Shown piece by piece: positions 20,421 to 30,252 of a stretch of DNA of 64,000 nucleotides. Both the position numbers and the translations under genes were made by a program. The notes under the pieces are model-generated. The model saw only the letters and a program-made list of their open reading frames with translations. It ran no database searches and had not been told where the DNA came from. Location: assembly GCA_944380285.1 (NCBI GenBank), contig CALWGZ010000002.1, positions 169,217 to 233,216 of the forward strand, written 5' to 3'. Source of the stretch: an uncultured Christensenellaceae bacterium (GTDB lineage Bacteria; Bacillota; Clostridia; Christensenellales; UBA3700). Every line of letters starts with the position of its first letter. Within the stretch, counting starts at the first letter, position 1.

Positions 20421-20426
20421 TCTGTA

Positions 20427-20455
20427 ATGATATCACATCCGCGCGCGTTTGTCAT
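20427..20455 (-). promoter_or_regulatory. Promoter of the folT riboswitch transcript
   Basis: On the minus strand ATGACA, a 17-base spacer and TATCAT, ending seven bases before the first riboswitch helix, as expected for an RNA that begins with the aptamer. Confidence 0.75.
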
Positions 20456-20483
20456 CCGTTTTGACCCAAGTCGCGCGCGGTTT

Positions 20484-20513
20484 TTGAATATTCCCCTCTC
20501 GCGCGCGCACAAT
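20484..20513 (+). promoter_or_regulatory. Leaderless-type promoter of the YetF-like gene
   Basis: TTGAAT, an 18-base spacer and CACAAT (two mismatches to consensus), then six bases and the ATG at 20520. No Shine-Dalgarno site fits. Confidence 0.55.
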
Positions 20514-20519
20514 ACCGAT

Positions 20520-21182
20520 ATGTTGACCTCGTTCGTGCGCACGCTGTTGATATATGCGTTTTTGCTGGCGATACTTCGGCTGATGGGCAAAAAGCAACTC
20601 GGGGAGCTCCAACCGTTTGAGCTCGCGATCACGCTTGTCGCGGCGGACCTCGCCTGCATCCCGATGTCGGACACGCAGGTGCCGATCGTCTACGGGCTCG
20701 TCCCGATATTCACACTGTTTTTGATCGAGGTCGCGATCACTCTCGCGCTCAAAAAAACCATGTTTTTGCGCCGCGCGATCAACGGAAAGCCCGTGATCGT
20801 CATCACTCCCGACGGCATAGACGGCGACGCGCTCGCAAAGCTGGAAATGACCGTAGGCGACCTCAACGAAGCGCTGCGCTCAAAGGACGTGTTCTCGCCG
20901 ACGAACGTACGGTGGGCGATCGTCGAGACCAACGGCGACCTGTCCGTGATCACAGACGACTCCGCCCCGTCGCCGCGCGACATCCCGTTCACTTTGATCT
21001 GCGACGGCAAACATATGGACGACAACCTCGTCAAGAGCGAGATCGACCGCTCCGCAGTCAACGACATTTTGCAAGCCAACTCCCTCAAAGTCAAGGACGC
21101 GCTGCTGCTGTCCGTCTCCCCGGGCGGCGAATACTACCTTCAGCCGCGGCACGGCAAACGCGTGATCGGGAGCGTGCTATGA
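20520..21182 (+). CDS. DUF421/YetF-family membrane protein
   Basis: A 220-residue protein of the YetF (DUF421) family. An N-terminal membrane region of three helices contains the signature LRLMGKKQLGELQPFELAIT, followed by a soluble C-terminal YetF domain (GKPVIVITPDGIDGDALAKL and the later EYYLQPR). The biochemical function is not established; in Bacillus, YetF-type proteins are linked to spores and membranes. The ATG at 20520 is set by the promoter immediately upstream. Its stop codon overlaps the next gene (ATGA), and the two form a pair that recurs in Clostridia. Confidence 0.87.
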   Translation: MLTSFVRTLLIYAFLLAILRLMGKKQLGELQPFELAITLVAADLACIPMSDTQVPIVYGLVPIFTLFLIEVAITLALKKTMFLRRAINGKPVIVITPDGIDGDALAKLEMTVGDLNEALRSKDVFSPTNVRWAIVETNGDLSVITDDSAPSPRDIPFTLICDGKHMDDNLVKSEIDRSAVNDILQANSLKVKDALLLSVSPGGEYYLQPRHGKRVIGSVL

Positions 21183-21583
21183 AAAAGATCAACGCGTTCT
21201 TTTGGGTCAAGATCGCGATCGCGCTGACGCTTGCGATCGGTATACCTGCGATCGGCATCGCCGAAGAGATCTATATGCGCGGCGCGTTCGACGGCGTCGC
21301 CGAAGACTGCGAAGAGATCGTCGCGCTGATAGAGCGCGGCGACGCGGACGGCGCCGCCTCGCTTGCGGAAGCGCTGCGCTCGGATTGGTCGCAAAAGCGC
21401 GACATGCTGGAATTCATATATCCCAACGCCGACGTCAAGGAGTTGCAGCCGCAGATAGGCGAACTGATCGGCGACCTCAAAGCGGACTTGGACGACGACG
21501 CGATCGCCCGAGCCAAGATGATCGCCGCCCTTGCCGAAAACAGCAAAAACCTGCTCGCGTTCAAGTGGAAAAACATCCTTTGA
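21179..21583 (+). CDS. DUF4363-like membrane-anchored protein
   Basis: A 134-residue protein with one N-terminal membrane anchor (about residues 8-28) and a helical, mostly acidic extracytoplasmic part rich in Glu/Asp and Ala (VAEDCEEIVALIERGDADGA). It resembles the DUF4363 family, which is commonly encoded next to YetF-like proteins. The ATG overlaps the YetF stop codon, so the two are translationally coupled and probably work together. Function unknown. Confidence 0.75.
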   Translation: MKKINAFFWVKIAIALTLAIGIPAIGIAEEIYMRGAFDGVAEDCEEIVALIERGDADGAASLAEALRSDWSQKRDMLEFIYPNADVKELQPQIGELIGDLKADLDDDAIARAKMIAALAENSKNLLAFKWKNIL

Positions 21584-21599
21584 CGATTTCAATAGAGGC

Positions 21600-21634
21600 A
21601 AATAACAAACACGGGCACGAAAATTCGTGCCCGT
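21600..21634 (-). terminator. Terminator of uvrA (probably bidirectional)
   Basis: A 10-base-pair stem (ACGGGCACGA / TCGTGCCCGT) at 21611-21634, followed on the minus strand by a T-rich stretch. It is shared between convergent uvrA and the DUF4363-like gene. Confidence 0.8.
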
Positions 21635-21653
21635 AGTCGTATCTTGTATCGGC

Positions 21654-24464
21654 TTAGTTCTTTTTCAACCGCGGTATCAGATATCTGCCCGTCTCGCTCT
21701 TTTTGTTCGCCGCGACCTCTTCCGGGGTACCCTCGGCGACGATCGTGCCGCCCGCGTCTCCGCCCTCCGGTCCCAAGTCGATGATGTGGTCGGCGACCTT
21801 GATTACGTCGAGATTGTGCTCGATCACTACGACGGTGTTGCCGTTGTCGGCGAACCTCTGCAAAATCGCGATGAGCTTCTTTACGTCGTGCGTGTGAAGT
21901 CCCGTAGTCGGCTCGTCGAGAATATAGATCGTCTTGCCCGTGCCGCGCTTTGACAGCTCCGTCGCCAGCTTGACGCGCTGAGCCTCGCCGCCCGAAAGCG
22001 TCGTCGCGGGCTGACCCAGCTTGATGTAGGACAGACCGACGTCGTTGAGCGTCTTGATCTTGTTGTAGATCTGCGGGATGTTGGCGAAGAAGTCGCACGC
22101 CTCCTCGACAGTCATCTCGAGCACGTCATAGATGCTCTTGCCCTTGTACTTGACTTGCAGCGTCTCGCGGTTGTAGCGTTTGCCGCCGCAGACCTCGCAC
22201 GGGACGTAGACGTCTGACAGGAAGTGCATCTCTATCTTGCGGATGCCGTCGCCGCCGCAATGCTCGCACCTGCCGCCCTTGACGTTGAACGAAAATCTGC
22301 CGGCTTGATATCCCCTCGCCTTTGCCTCGGGGGTCTTGGCGAAGAGTTCGCGGATCGCGGTGAACACGCCCGTATATGTCGCCGGGTTGGAGCGCGGAGT
22401 GCGCCCTATCGGGCTTTGATCGATGCGGATGACCTTGTCGAGATGTTCGACTCCGTCGACGCCGTCGCAGTCTATGTCCGTGTAGCGCGCGCCGTTGAGT
22501 TTTGCGGCGAGCTCGGGGTACAATATCTCATTGATGAGACTGCTCTTGCCGCTGCCCGAAACGCCGGTGATCGCGACGAATTTGCCGAGCGGTATCTTGA
22601 CGTCAATGTTTTTGAGGTTGTTCTTGCGCGCGCCGCGTATCGTCAAATACTCGCCGCTGCCCGCCCTGCGCACGCCGGGGACGGGGATGCTCTCCCTGCC
22701 CGACAGATATGCGCCGGTGATCGACTTCTGGCAGTTCTTGACGTCGTCCGGAGTGCCGCAGACGACGACCTCGCCGCCGTTGACGCCGGCGCCGGGGCCT
22801 ATATCGACGATCCAATCTGCGCGCTCCATCGTCTCTTCATCGTGCTCGACGACGATGAGAGTGTTGCCGAGATCGCGCAGACGGCACAGCGTCGCGAGCA
22901 GTTTGTCGTTGTCGCGCTGATGCAGTCCTATGCTCGGCTCGTCGAGGATGTAGAGCACGCCCATGAGCCCGCTTCCTATCTGCGTCGCCAGCCTGATGCG
23001 CTGCGCCTCTCCGCCCGACAGCGTACCGGCAGACCTGCCCAGCGACAGATAGCCCAAGCCGACGTTTCGCAAAAAGTTGAGGCGCGCATCGATCTCTTTG
23101 AGGATCTGATCGGCGATGACCGCCTCGCTCTTGCCGAGCTCCAGCTTTTCGAAAAACTCTATCAATTTGACTATCGAGAGATTGCAGAGTTCCCAGATGT
23201 TCTTGCCGCCGACAAGCACCGCGAGCGCCTCGGGTTTGAGCCTCTTGCCGTGGCATACGTCGCAGGGCACGTCGCGCATGTACCGCTCTATCTCCATCTT
23301 GACGAAGTCGGACGTCGTCTCGCGGTAGCGGCGGCGCAGATTGGAGATCACGCCCTCGAAGTTGCGGCGAAAAGACGCGCTGAAATTGGCGGAATCGAAC
23401 TTGTATTCGATCTGAGTGTTGTCGCCGTAGAGTACGACGTTTTGGACGCTCTCGGGCAAGTCCTTGAACGGCGTGCGCAGACTGAACCCGTATTTGCGAG
23501 CAAGCGAAGCGAGCGCGCTCTGCGACACCTTTTCGAGGAACCAGCCGGCGACGTCGACCGCGCCTTCGGCGAGCGACTTATCCCACTTGACCACCTTGTT
23601 GACGTCGATCTCCTGCGTAAAGCCCAAGCCTCCGCACTTGGGGCAGGCGCCGTAGGGCGAGTTGAACGAAAAGAGCCTCGGCGTGAGTTCTTCTATGCTG
23701 ACGTCGCAGTCGGGGCAGGCGTAACGCGTGGAATAGAGCACGGTCGCGCCGTTCGTCTCCGCCTCGACCAAACCCTCGGTCAATTTGAGCGCGTTTTCGA
23801 GACTGTCCGTCAAGCGGCGGTTTATCCCCTCTTTGACGACAAGCCTGTCGACGACGATGCCTATCGTGTGCTTTTTGTTCTTGTCGAGTTTGATCTCCTC
23901 GTCGAGCTCGCGGTCGACGCCGTCGACGATCGCGCGCATATAGCCGTTTTTGTGCAGCTGTTCGAGCTGTTTGGTATACTCGCCCTTGCGCCCTCTGACT
24001 ATCGGCGCGATGATGCGCACTTTCGCTCCCTCGGGCGCCACCAAAATGCGGTCGGCGATCTGATCGACGGTCTGCTGCTCTATCTTCTTGCCGCACTTGG
24101 GGCAATGCACCTCGCCCACGCGCGCGTACAAAAGACGCAGATAGTCGTATATCTCCGTCACCGTGCCGACGGTGGAACGCGGATTGTTGGAAGTGGTCTT
24201 TTGATCGATGGAGATCGCAGGCGAAAGCCCGTCGATGTAGTCGACGTCGGGCTTGTCCATCTGCCCGAGGAATTGGCGCGCATACGATGAAAGGCTCTCG
24301 ATATAGCGGCGCTGTCCCTCCGCGAAAATGGTGTCGAACGCGAGCGACGACTTGCCCGAACCGCTCAGACCGGTGAACACGACCAGCTTGTCGCGCGGTA
24401 TGGACACGTCGATGTTTTTGAGGTTGTGGACCCTCGCTCCCTTTACGAAAATATCTTCTCTCAT
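21654..24464 (-). CDS. uvrA: Excinuclease ABC subunit A (UvrA)
   Basis: A 936-residue UvrA, the damage-recognising ATPase of nucleotide excision repair. Two ABC modules are clear: the first Walker [16 protein letters not shown] near residue 31 and the second [14 protein letters not shown] near residue 635, each with an LSGGEAQR signature and a downstream Walker B ([22 protein letters not shown]). Cys pairs in [15 protein letters not shown] and CEVCGGKR supply the zinc modules. The length is normal. The ATG at 24464 lies eight bases after a strong -10 sequence with no Shine-Dalgarno site. That promoter overlaps the end of uvrB, so uvrA can be transcribed both from the upstream operon and on its own. 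Confidence 0.98.
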   Translation of the reverse strand: MREDIFVKGARVHNLKNIDVSIPRDKLVVFTGLSGSGKSSLAFDTIFAEGQRRYIESLSSYARQFLGQMDKPDVDYIDGLSPAISIDQKTTSNNPRSTVGTVTEIYDYLRLLYARVGEVHCPKCGKKIEQQTVDQIADRILVAPEGAKVRIIAPIVRGRKGEYTKQLEQLHKNGYMRAIVDGVDRELDEEIKLDKNKKHTIGIVVDRLVVKEGINRRLTDSLENALKLTEGLVEAETNGATVLYSTRYACPDCDVSIEELTPRLFSFNSPYGACPKCGGLGFTQEIDVNKVVKWDKSLAEGAVDVAGWFLEKVSQSALASLARKYGFSLRTPFKDLPESVQNVVLYGDNTQIEYKFDSANFSASFRRNFEGVISNLRRRYRETTSDFVKMEIERYMRDVPCDVCHGKRLKPEALAVLVGGKNIWELCNLSIVKLIEFFEKLELGKSEAVIADQILKEIDARLNFLRNVGLGYLSLGRSAGTLSGGEAQRIRLATQIGSGLMGVLYILDEPSIGLHQRDNDKLLATLCRLRDLGNTLIVVEHDEETMERADWIVDIGPGAGVNGGEVVVCGTPDDVKNCQKSITGAYLSGRESIPVPGVRRAGSGEYLTIRGARKNNLKNIDVKIPLGKFVAITGVSGSGKSSLINEILYPELAAKLNGARYTDIDCDGVDGVEHLDKVIRIDQSPIGRTPRSNPATYTGVFTAIRELFAKTPEAKARGYQAGRFSFNVKGGRCEHCGGDGIRKIEMHFLSDVYVPCEVCGGKRYNRETLQVKYKGKSIYDVLEMTVEEACDFFANIPQIYNKIKTLNDVGLSYIKLGQPATTLSGGEAQRVKLATELSKRGTGKTIYILDEPTTGLHTHDVKKLIAILQRFADNGNTVVVIEHNLDVIKVADHIIDLGPEGGDAGGTIVAEGTPEEVAANKKSETGRYLIPRLKKN

Positions 24465-24472
24465 ATCTCGGA

Positions 24473-24501
24473 ATATTATCCCCTCGCGGGGCGAATGTCA
24501 A
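24473..24501 (-). promoter_or_regulatory. Promoter of uvrA, overlapping the uvrB stop codon
   Basis: On the minus strand TTGACA, 17 bases, TAATAT, then eight bases to the ATG of uvrA. The TGA stop codon of uvrB (24498-24500) lies inside the -35 hexamer. Confidence 0.8.
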
Positions 24502-26486
24502 GCGTTTTTGCCGCCTCTTTTTTTGCTCTCTTCGGCGATGCGTTTTTTGAGCTCCGCCGCCTGCTCGCGATAGCGTATCGCAAGCTCAAAGTCGAGAGTG
24601 CTCGCCGCGACTTTCATCGCGCTCTGCACCCTGTCCAGCTCCTTGTACAGCTCGGTGACCGTCTTTTTGTCCTTCTTGCCGTCGTCGGAAAGTTTTTTGG
24701 TGATCTCGAGCGAATTGGTGATCGGCTTGACGATCGTGCGCGGAGTGATGTTGTGCTCCTCATTGTAGGCGCGCTGTTTGGCGCGGCGGCGGTCTGTCTC
24801 GTCTATCGCTCGGCGCATCGACCCGGTGACGGTGTCGGCATACATCACGACCTTTGCCTCGCTGTTGCGCGCCGCCCTGCCTATCGTCTGTATGAGCGAC
24901 GTCTCGCTGCGCAAAAAGCCCTCTTTGTCCGCGTCGAGGATCGCGACCAACGTCACCTCGGGCAAGTCAAGCCCCTCGCGCAAGAGGTTGATGCCGACCA
25001 GCACGTCAAAGTCGCCGCGCCTCAGCCCCGAGATGATCTCGATGCGGTCGAGCGTGTCCACGTCCGAATGCATGTACTTGACCTTGACGTGCTGTTCGGA
25101 CAGATATTGCGTCAAACTCTCCGCCATCTTCTTTGTCAAAGTGGTGACGAGCACGCGTCCGCCCTTTTTGGTTTGAATGTGGATCTCCGACAACAGGTCG
25201 TCGATCTGCCCCTCGACGGGACGTATCGTCACCTCGGGATCGAGCAGTCCCGTCGGGCGTATCAGCTGCTCGACGACCTGCCCCGCCTCTTTGAGTTCGT
25301 ACGGTCCGGGCGTCGCCGACACGCAGATCATCTGCCCCACTCGCGCGTCGAATTCCTCAAACCGGAGCGGACGGTTGTCGTACGCCGACGGCAGACGGAA
25401 CCCGTAATCCACAAGGTTGACCTTGCGCGAAAGGTCGCCGTTGTACATCGCCCTCAGCTGCGGCAGCGTCATATGGCTCTCGTCGACGAACAAAATAAAG
25501 TCCTTTGGGAAAAAGTCGAGCAGCGTGTACGGCGGCTGACCGGGGCTGCGCCCGTCAAAATAGCGCGAATAGTTCTCGATACCGCTGCAATAGCCCATCT
25601 CGCGGATCATCTCGATGTCGTAGCTCACTCTCTCTCTGAGCCGCTGCGCTTCGAGCAGCTTGCCCTGCGCCTCAAACTCCTTGACGCACTCGACCATGTC
25701 CTTTCCGATCTGATCGAGCGCCTTGTCCTTTTTCTCCTTTTCGACGACATAGTGGCTCGCCGGAAAGAGATTGATGTGTTTGAGCTCGCTGATCGGCTTT
25801 GCGGTCAGCGGATCGAACTGCACGATGCGCTCGATCTCATCGCCCCAAAATTCCACCCTGACCGCGACCTCGGAACTGTCGACCGGGAACACCTCGACCA
25901 CGTCGCCTCGCACGCGAAAACTCGCGCGCTCGAACTCTATGTCGCTGCGCTTGTACTGTATCTCTATCAGCCTGTCGATGAGCTCCTCTCTGTCCATCGT
26001 CATGCCGGGACGCAGCGACACCGCGAGAGAATAGTATTCGAGCGGCGCGCCGAGACCGTAAATGCACGACACGGACGCGACGACGATGACATTGCGCGAT
26101 TCGCAGAGCGCCCCCGTCGCCGAGTGGCGCAGCTTGTCTATCTCGTCGTTGATCGACAAGTCCTTTTCGATGTAGGTATCGGTGCGGGGGATGTACGCCT
26201 CGGGCTGATAGTAATCGTAATAAGAAACGAAATATTCGACCCTGTTGTTGGGGAAAAACTCGCGGAACTCATTGCACAATTGCGCGGCGAGCGTCTTGTT
26301 GTGCGCAATGACCAGCGCCGGGCGGTCGAGCCGCGCGATGACGTTCGCCATCGTGAACGTCTTGCCGCTGCCGGTCACGCCCAAGAGCACCTGCGTGCGC
26401 AACCCGTCCTCGACACCTTGGATGAGTTGCTCTATCGCCTGCGGCTGATCGCCGCAGGGCTTGAATTTGCTGTGAAGTTCGTACAT
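24498..26486 (-). CDS. uvrB: Excinuclease ABC subunit B (UvrB)
   Basis: A 662-residue UvrB helicase-like subunit that loads on damaged DNA with UvrA and recruits UvrC. Walker [15 protein letters not shown] (about residues 37-50), the beta-hairpin region [12 protein letters not shown], the DESH box ([11 protein letters not shown]), helicase motifs V-VI ([13 protein letters not shown] and QTIGRAARN) and a C-terminal UVR motif ([20 protein letters not shown]) are all present. The ATG at 26486 is one base after the stop of the 121-residue membrane protein gene, so uvrB is the distal gene of the pantothenate-homoserine operon. Confidence 0.98.
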   Translation of the reverse strand: MYELHSKFKPCGDQPQAIEQLIQGVEDGLRTQVLLGVTGSGKTFTMANVIARLDRPALVIAHNKTLAAQLCNEFREFFPNNRVEYFVSYYDYYQPEAYIPRTDTYIEKDLSINDEIDKLRHSATGALCESRNVIVVASVSCIYGLGAPLEYYSLAVSLRPGMTMDREELIDRLIEIQYKRSDIEFERASFRVRGDVVEVFPVDSSEVAVRVEFWGDEIERIVQFDPLTAKPISELKHINLFPASHYVVEKEKKDKALDQIGKDMVECVKEFEAQGKLLEAQRLRERVSYDIEMIREMGYCSGIENYSRYFDGRSPGQPPYTLLDFFPKDFILFVDESHMTLPQLRAMYNGDLSRKVNLVDYGFRLPSAYDNRPLRFEEFDARVGQMICVSATPGPYELKEAGQVVEQLIRPTGLLDPEVTIRPVEGQIDDLLSEIHIQTKKGGRVLVTTLTKKMAESLTQYLSEQHVKVKYMHSDVDTLDRIEIISGLRRGDFDVLVGINLLREGLDLPEVTLVAILDADKEGFLRSETSLIQTIGRAARNSEAKVVMYADTVTGSMRRAIDETDRRRAKQRAYNEEHNITPRTIVKPITNSLEITKKLSDDGKKDKKTVTELYKELDRVQSAMKVAASTLDFELAIRYREQAAELKKRIAEESKKRGGKNA

Positions 26487-26487
26487 C

Positions 26488-26853
26488 TCAGCCGCCGGCT
26501 ATCAACGTGAGTATCCTGACCAACGTGACCGAGAGTATCGCGCCCGCGACGGTCAGCACGATCTTGAACTTGATCGCCCTCTTTTCGCTTTCGATCTGCC
26601 GCGCGAACGCATATCCGTTTTGATGCAAAGTGAAACAAAACACGCGCTCGCCCTTCTTTTCGGTGTCGATCAGCTCAAAGTAGTCCTCGAGCACGAGCGC
26701 TTTGAGGCACGGCTCGAGATCCTCGCGGCGGAAGTCGCGGGTATAGGGGATCTCGGCAAGCAACTCCGTCGGAGTCATAAGGCACTTGCCGTCCGTCTTG
26801 ACGGCTTTGAGATAGACCGCCTTCATGATCAGTTTTTCCTTTTTTCCGAGCAT
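26488..26853 (-). CDS. Small membrane protein with N-terminal winged-helix-like region
   Basis: A 121-residue protein of unknown function. The soluble N-terminal part has the look of a winged helix: a helix-rich stretch ([20 protein letters not shown]), then [14 protein letters not shown] and a charged beta-hairpin ending in [16 protein letters not shown]. It ends in one hydrophobic segment (about residues 95-118) with almost no tail. The ATG at 26853 has GGAGG seven bases upstream. The preceding gene has the same soluble-then-membrane layout, and the two probably act together. They sit between hom and uvrB in one transcription unit. Confidence 0.7.
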   Translation of the reverse strand: MLGKKEKLIMKAVYLKAVKTDGKCLMTPTELLAEIPYTRDFRREDLEPCLKALVLEDYFELIDTEKKGERVFCFTLHQNGYAFARQIESEKRAIKFKIVLTVAGAILSVTLVRILTLIAGG

Positions 26854-26861
26854 ACTGCCTC

Positions 26862-27314
26862 CTATACGAGCGCGAAGTGCATGATCAGCGCGACTATGAC
26901 GCCGCCGATCACTCCGCCTATCACTCCGCCGAGAAGCCCGAACACCAGCGCGCTCTTTGCGCTCCCGGCAAGCTTCTTGATCTGTTTTGCAAAGCCTTTG
27001 TCCTCGTTGTCGTAGACGATGACCCGCCTGCCGGCAGCGTCCGTGCGTACGACGGTGGACGCGCCGTCGCTCTTGAGCGCAAGCGCTTTGAGTTCCTGCT
27101 CCGCGGTGCGCCCCTTGACGGTCACGGTGCAGCACACCGACTGCCCGTCGTCATACTTTTTGACCGCATATCCGCCCGAGACAAGCTCCGCCATCAGCGC
27201 GGCTTGCCCCTCGCCGACCGCCTCTTCGAGGTCGGCCTTGTCGAACACCGCATACTTGTCCTCGGCGATGTTCTCGCAAAGATAGGTCAAAAGTTTGAGC
27301 GCGTCCTCGGTCAT
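26862..27314 (-). CDS. Tail-anchored protein with glycine-zipper helix, unknown function
   Basis: A 150-residue protein. The N-terminal 75 residues resemble a small winged-helix-type domain (LLTYLCENIAEDKYAVFDKA, then SVCCTVTVKGRTAEQEL). The C-terminus is one hydrophobic helix with a repeated GGVIGGVIGGVI glycine zipper, which favours helix packing or oligomerization in the membrane. The ATG at 27314 has GAGGGA upstream, seven bases after the hom stop codon. The layout is like that of the next gene, suggesting an old duplication. No function can be assigned. Confidence 0.7.
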   Translation of the reverse strand: MTEDALKLLTYLCENIAEDKYAVFDKADLEEAVGEGQAALMAELVSGGYAVKKYDDGQSVCCTVTVKGRTAEQELKALALKSDGASTVVRTDAAGRRVIVYDNEDKGFAKQIKKLAGSAKSALVFGLLGGVIGGVIGGVIVALIMHFALV

Positions 27315-27321
27315 GTCCCTC

Positions 27322-28593
27322 TTATCTCTCCACCCTGATGACGTTGCGCACGCCGATCACGTTGGCAAGTCCGCTTATCTCCTCGATCGCGCTGCGCATG
27401 TCAAACTCTTTGGTCTTGTGCGTGACGAAGACGACGGGAATGATCTCCTTGCTGTCCGCCTGCCTCATCTGACTGATCGAGACCTTGTGCTTTTTGAACA
27501 CCGCCGCGATGTCTGCGATCACGCCGACCACGTCGTGCACGTCGAGTCTGATGTAGTAGTCGCTCTCGTAATTCGCCTCGATGTCCGCCTCGGTCATGCT
27601 GGTGTTCATCTCCGAATAGCGCGCGTGCTTTTCCTGCCTTGCGCAGAACACGATGTCGCTGACGATCGCGCTGCCCGTCGGAAGCGCGCCCGCGCCCCTG
27701 CCGTACAGCATGATGTCGCCGACGTTGTCGCCGACGAGGAAGACGGCGTTGAACGAATCGTTGACGTTGGCAAGCGGATGATCCTTGGCAAGGAACACCG
27801 GCGTCACCCTCGCCTCTATCTTGTCGCCGTGGCGCTTCGCGATCGCCAAAAGTTTGATCACAAAGCCCATCTCGCCCGCGATCTTGATGTCCGTCTTGGT
27901 GATCTTGGTGATGCCTTCGCGCGAGATCAGATCGACCGGAAGCCTCTTGTTGAACGCGAGCGAAGACAATATCGACAGCTTGTAGCTGGAATCGTAACCC
28001 TCGACGTCCGCGACCGGGTTCGCCTCGGCATAGCCGAGCGCCTGCGCGTCTTTGAGCACCTCGGCATAGTCCGCGCCCTCTTGGGTCATCTTGCTGAGGA
28101 TGTAGTTGGTCGTACCGTTGATGATCGCCTTGATCTCGAGTATGGAGTTGGCTTGCATCGCCTGAGTCATAACGCGTATGATCGGCATGCCGCCGCCCGT
28201 CGTCGCCTCATAGTAGAGACCCGCGCCCGTCTTCGCCGCCGCCTTTTCGAGGTCGACCCAGCTCTTGGCGAACATCTCCTTGTTGGAGGTGACGATGCTC
28301 TTGCCCGCGAGCAACGCCTTGGTCAGGAAGGTCTTGGCAGGCTCCAATCCGCCCATGCACTCGACGACGATGTCGACGTCCGGATTGTCGCAAATGTCGT
28401 CGATGCTGTCGGCGACGATGCTCTCGTCAAGCCCGTATTTGAGCACCTTTTCCTTGAACTTGTCGAGCACCGCAACGACGGTGAGATCGACGCCGTATTC
28501 GTCCACGATCTGCTTCTTTTTTTCGAGAAGTATTTCGAGCGTGCCGCCTCCTACAACTCCCAGTCCGAGTATCGCTACTCCTGCTTTTTTCAT
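27322..28593 (-). CDS. hom: Homoserine dehydrogenase with ACT domain
   Basis: A 423-residue homoserine dehydrogenase, which reduces aspartate semialdehyde to homoserine for threonine and methionine synthesis. The N-terminal NAD(P)-binding GLGVVGGGTLE, the catalytic core with TSNKEMFA, YEATTGGGMPIIR, IINGTTNYILSKM and GYAEANPVADVEGYD, and a C-terminal ACT domain (RLDVHDVVGVIADIAAVFKK) for feedback by an amino acid are visible. The length is typical for the monofunctional Firmicute enzyme. The ATG at 28593 has AAGGAG eight bases upstream. Preceded by coaX and followed by two unknown membrane protein genes in the same operon. Confidence 0.97.
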   Translation of the reverse strand: MKKAGVAILGLGVVGGGTLEILLEKKKQIVDEYGVDLTVVAVLDKFKEKVLKYGLDESIVADSIDDICDNPDVDIVVECMGGLEPAKTFLTKALLAGKSIVTSNKEMFAKSWVDLEKAAAKTGAGLYYEATTGGGMPIIRVMTQAMQANSILEIKAIINGTTNYILSKMTQEGADYAEVLKDAQALGYAEANPVADVEGYDSSYKLSILSSLAFNKRLPVDLISREGITKITKTDIKIAGEMGFVIKLLAIAKRHGDKIEARVTPVFLAKDHPLANVNDSFNAVFLVGDNVGDIMLYGRGAGALPTGSAIVSDIVFCARQEKHARYSEMNTSMTEADIEANYESDYYIRLDVHDVVGVIADIAAVFKKHKVSISQMRQADSKEIIPVVFVTHKTKEFDMRSAIEEISGLANVIGVRNVIRVER

Positions 28594-28633
28594 ATATTTC
28601 TCCTTGTGCCGTATGGCGAAATTTATTTCTTTT

Positions 28634-29470
28634 TCAGATGTTTTTTGCGTGCCTGTGTCGATATTCGACGTTGTTGCGCCGCTTGACCTGTCTTCCTGCG
28701 ACAGCGATGTTTGCGTCGTAGAGCAGCTTGAGCCCTTTGAGCGTCAGCGACCTGTCGACGATGTCGAGGATCTTTTCACCGCCCTGAACGAGCTGTGACA
28801 AACCGCCGGTCGCAACGACCTTGGCGTCCTCAAAGCCCTTCTCCTTGCGGAACTCGGCGATGATGTAGCCGACAAGCCCGGTGAAGCCGTAGATGATGCC
28901 CGCCTGCAAATTGGACTCTGTCGTCTTGCCGACGACGCTCTCCGGACGGATGAGCTCGACGTTGGTCAGCCTCGCGGTGTTGTTGGCGAGCGACTCCATC
29001 GCCGACTTGATGCCGGGAGCGATGCATCCCCCGAGGAACTCTCCTCTTTCGGAGATGAGGTTGAACGTCGTCGCGGTGCCGAAGTCGACCACTATGCACG
29101 GTCCGCCGTACAGCTTGTAGGCGGCGACGCTGTTGACGATGCGGTCGGCGCCGACCTCGTGCGGATTGGTGTATTTGACGTCAAGCCCCGTCTTGATGCC
29201 CATGCCGACCATCATCGGCTTGATGCCGATATAGTACTCGCAGGCGTGCTCGATCGTATAGTTGATCGGCGGACAGACGCTGGACATGATCACGCCGTCG
29301 ATGTCGTCGAACGTCACCCCGACGCCGGCGAACAGCTCGCCCATCACCGCGCCGAATTCGTCCGATGTGCGCTCCACCTTGACGGACATACGCCACGACT
29401 GTATCATCTTGCCGCCGTCGTAGACGCCCATCTTGATGTTGGTGTTGCCCACGTCAATTACCAGAAGCAT
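28634..29470 (-). CDS. coaX: Type III pantothenate kinase
   Basis: A 278-residue CoaX, catalysing the first step of coenzyme A synthesis, phosphorylation of pantothenate. The N-terminal DVGNTNIKMGVYDGG, the middle GADRIVNSVAAY with VVDFGTATTFN, and the GIIYGFTGLVGYII region match the ASKHA-fold type III enzymes. The ATG at 29470 has GGAGG upstream and overlaps the end of the preceding ECF transporter gene by 17 bases. This tight linkage suggests that uptake of pantothenate and its trapping by phosphorylation are co-expressed. Confidence 0.96.
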   Translation of the reverse strand: MLLVIDVGNTNIKMGVYDGGKMIQSWRMSVKVERTSDEFGAVMGELFAGVGVTFDDIDGVIMSSVCPPINYTIEHACEYYIGIKPMMVGMGIKTGLDVKYTNPHEVGADRIVNSVAAYKLYGGPCIVVDFGTATTFNLISERGEFLGGCIAPGIKSAMESLANNTARLTNVELIRPESVVGKTTESNLQAGIIYGFTGLVGYIIAEFRKEKGFEDAKVVATGGLSQLVQGGEKILDIVDRSLTLKGLKLLYDANIAVAGRQVKRRNNVEYRHRHAKNI

Positions 29471-30059
29471 GTTTGCCCTCCTGCGCGTTTATCGCATACA
29501 CTATCGGCGGTGTAAGCAGTGTGAATGCGATCAGTTCTATCACGAAATTGATGGAGATCATCGCGCTCATGAACTCGGGAGTTATCGCGCTGTCCCCGAC
29601 CGTCTTGCCGCCGTAAAGCAGCCATATCATCCCAAGCACCAAAGCGGTGTTGGCGACGACTCCGACCGCCGCACAGACCGCGTCGATCGCGATCTTCGCC
29701 GCCTTGCGCGGCGCGTGCCCCTCTTCTTTGCCCCGTCTTTCCGCCGCAAGCAGCAGCCTTTGAAGTCCGTGCGCGACAAGCGGTGCGATCATCCTCGTCA
29801 CTACCGAGACCAACGGGTTGCGGAAGAGCGGCGCCGTGATGTTGCCCGCCCCCGTCGTGAACGCCCCGATCAGGGAGACAAGCCCCATGATCAGCCCCGC
29901 GGTCAGCGTGATCTTCCAATCCTGCGTGAGCGCGAGCACCAGCACGGGCAAAAGCGTCAACGCTATCGTCGCGGTGCCGAAGCTGATCGGCATAAGCCCG
30001 AAGATGACGATGAGCGCAAGCCCGACCGCGGTGATCGCGATCCTTTTCGATCTCTTCAT
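29454..30059 (-). CDS. ECF transporter S component, probably for pantothenate
   Basis: A 201-residue membrane protein with five to six helices and the layout of an ECF S component: a short basic N-terminus, then GLALIVIFGLMPISFG, DWKITLTAGLIMGLVSL, a central basic loop and a last helix ENFxxELIAF-like segment. Overlap with coaX points to pantothenate or a precursor as substrate (PanT-type). The ATG at 30059 has GAGGGA upstream. No Ecf ATPase or T subunit is present, so it should share the same energizing module as FolT. Confidence 0.82.
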   Translation of the reverse strand: MKRSKRIAITAVGLALIVIFGLMPISFGTATIALTLLPVLVLALTQDWKITLTAGLIMGLVSLIGAFTTGAGNITAPLFRNPLVSVVTRMIAPLVAHGLQRLLLAAERRGKEEGHAPRKAAKIAIDAVCAAVGVVANTALVLGMIWLLYGGKTVGDSAITPEFMSAMISINFVIELIAFTLLTPPIVYAINAQEGKHASGN

Positions 30060-30147
30060 ATTCCCTCGCTTGGGCTCGCAAAGCGATACCCATCAAGACA
30101 CGATCTTTCTTTCGTACGACTCCTCTCGGGATGCCGCCGTTTTGATT

Positions 30148-30176
30148 ATTGTACCAAAATTCTGCCCGATTTTCAA
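30148..30176 (-). promoter_or_regulatory. Promoter of the PanT-like/coaX/hom/uvrB operon
   Basis: On the minus strand TTGAAA, a 17-base spacer and TACAAT, giving a leader of about 80 bases before the ATG at 30059. No further promoter is obvious until the one for uvrA, so all six genes may be one transcript. Confidence 0.7.
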
Positions 30177-30252
30177 CCGAATGAACGCCCTTGCGCGCAT
30201 TTTGTTGCGAACGAGCGCGTAAAATAAGACCGCCCCTTGCGGAGCGGACGGG

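Noticed and set aside
22224..26510. Two long open frames antisense to uvrA and uvrB
   Set aside because: Mirror frames of highly conserved repair genes; no start signal and no recognisable domain.
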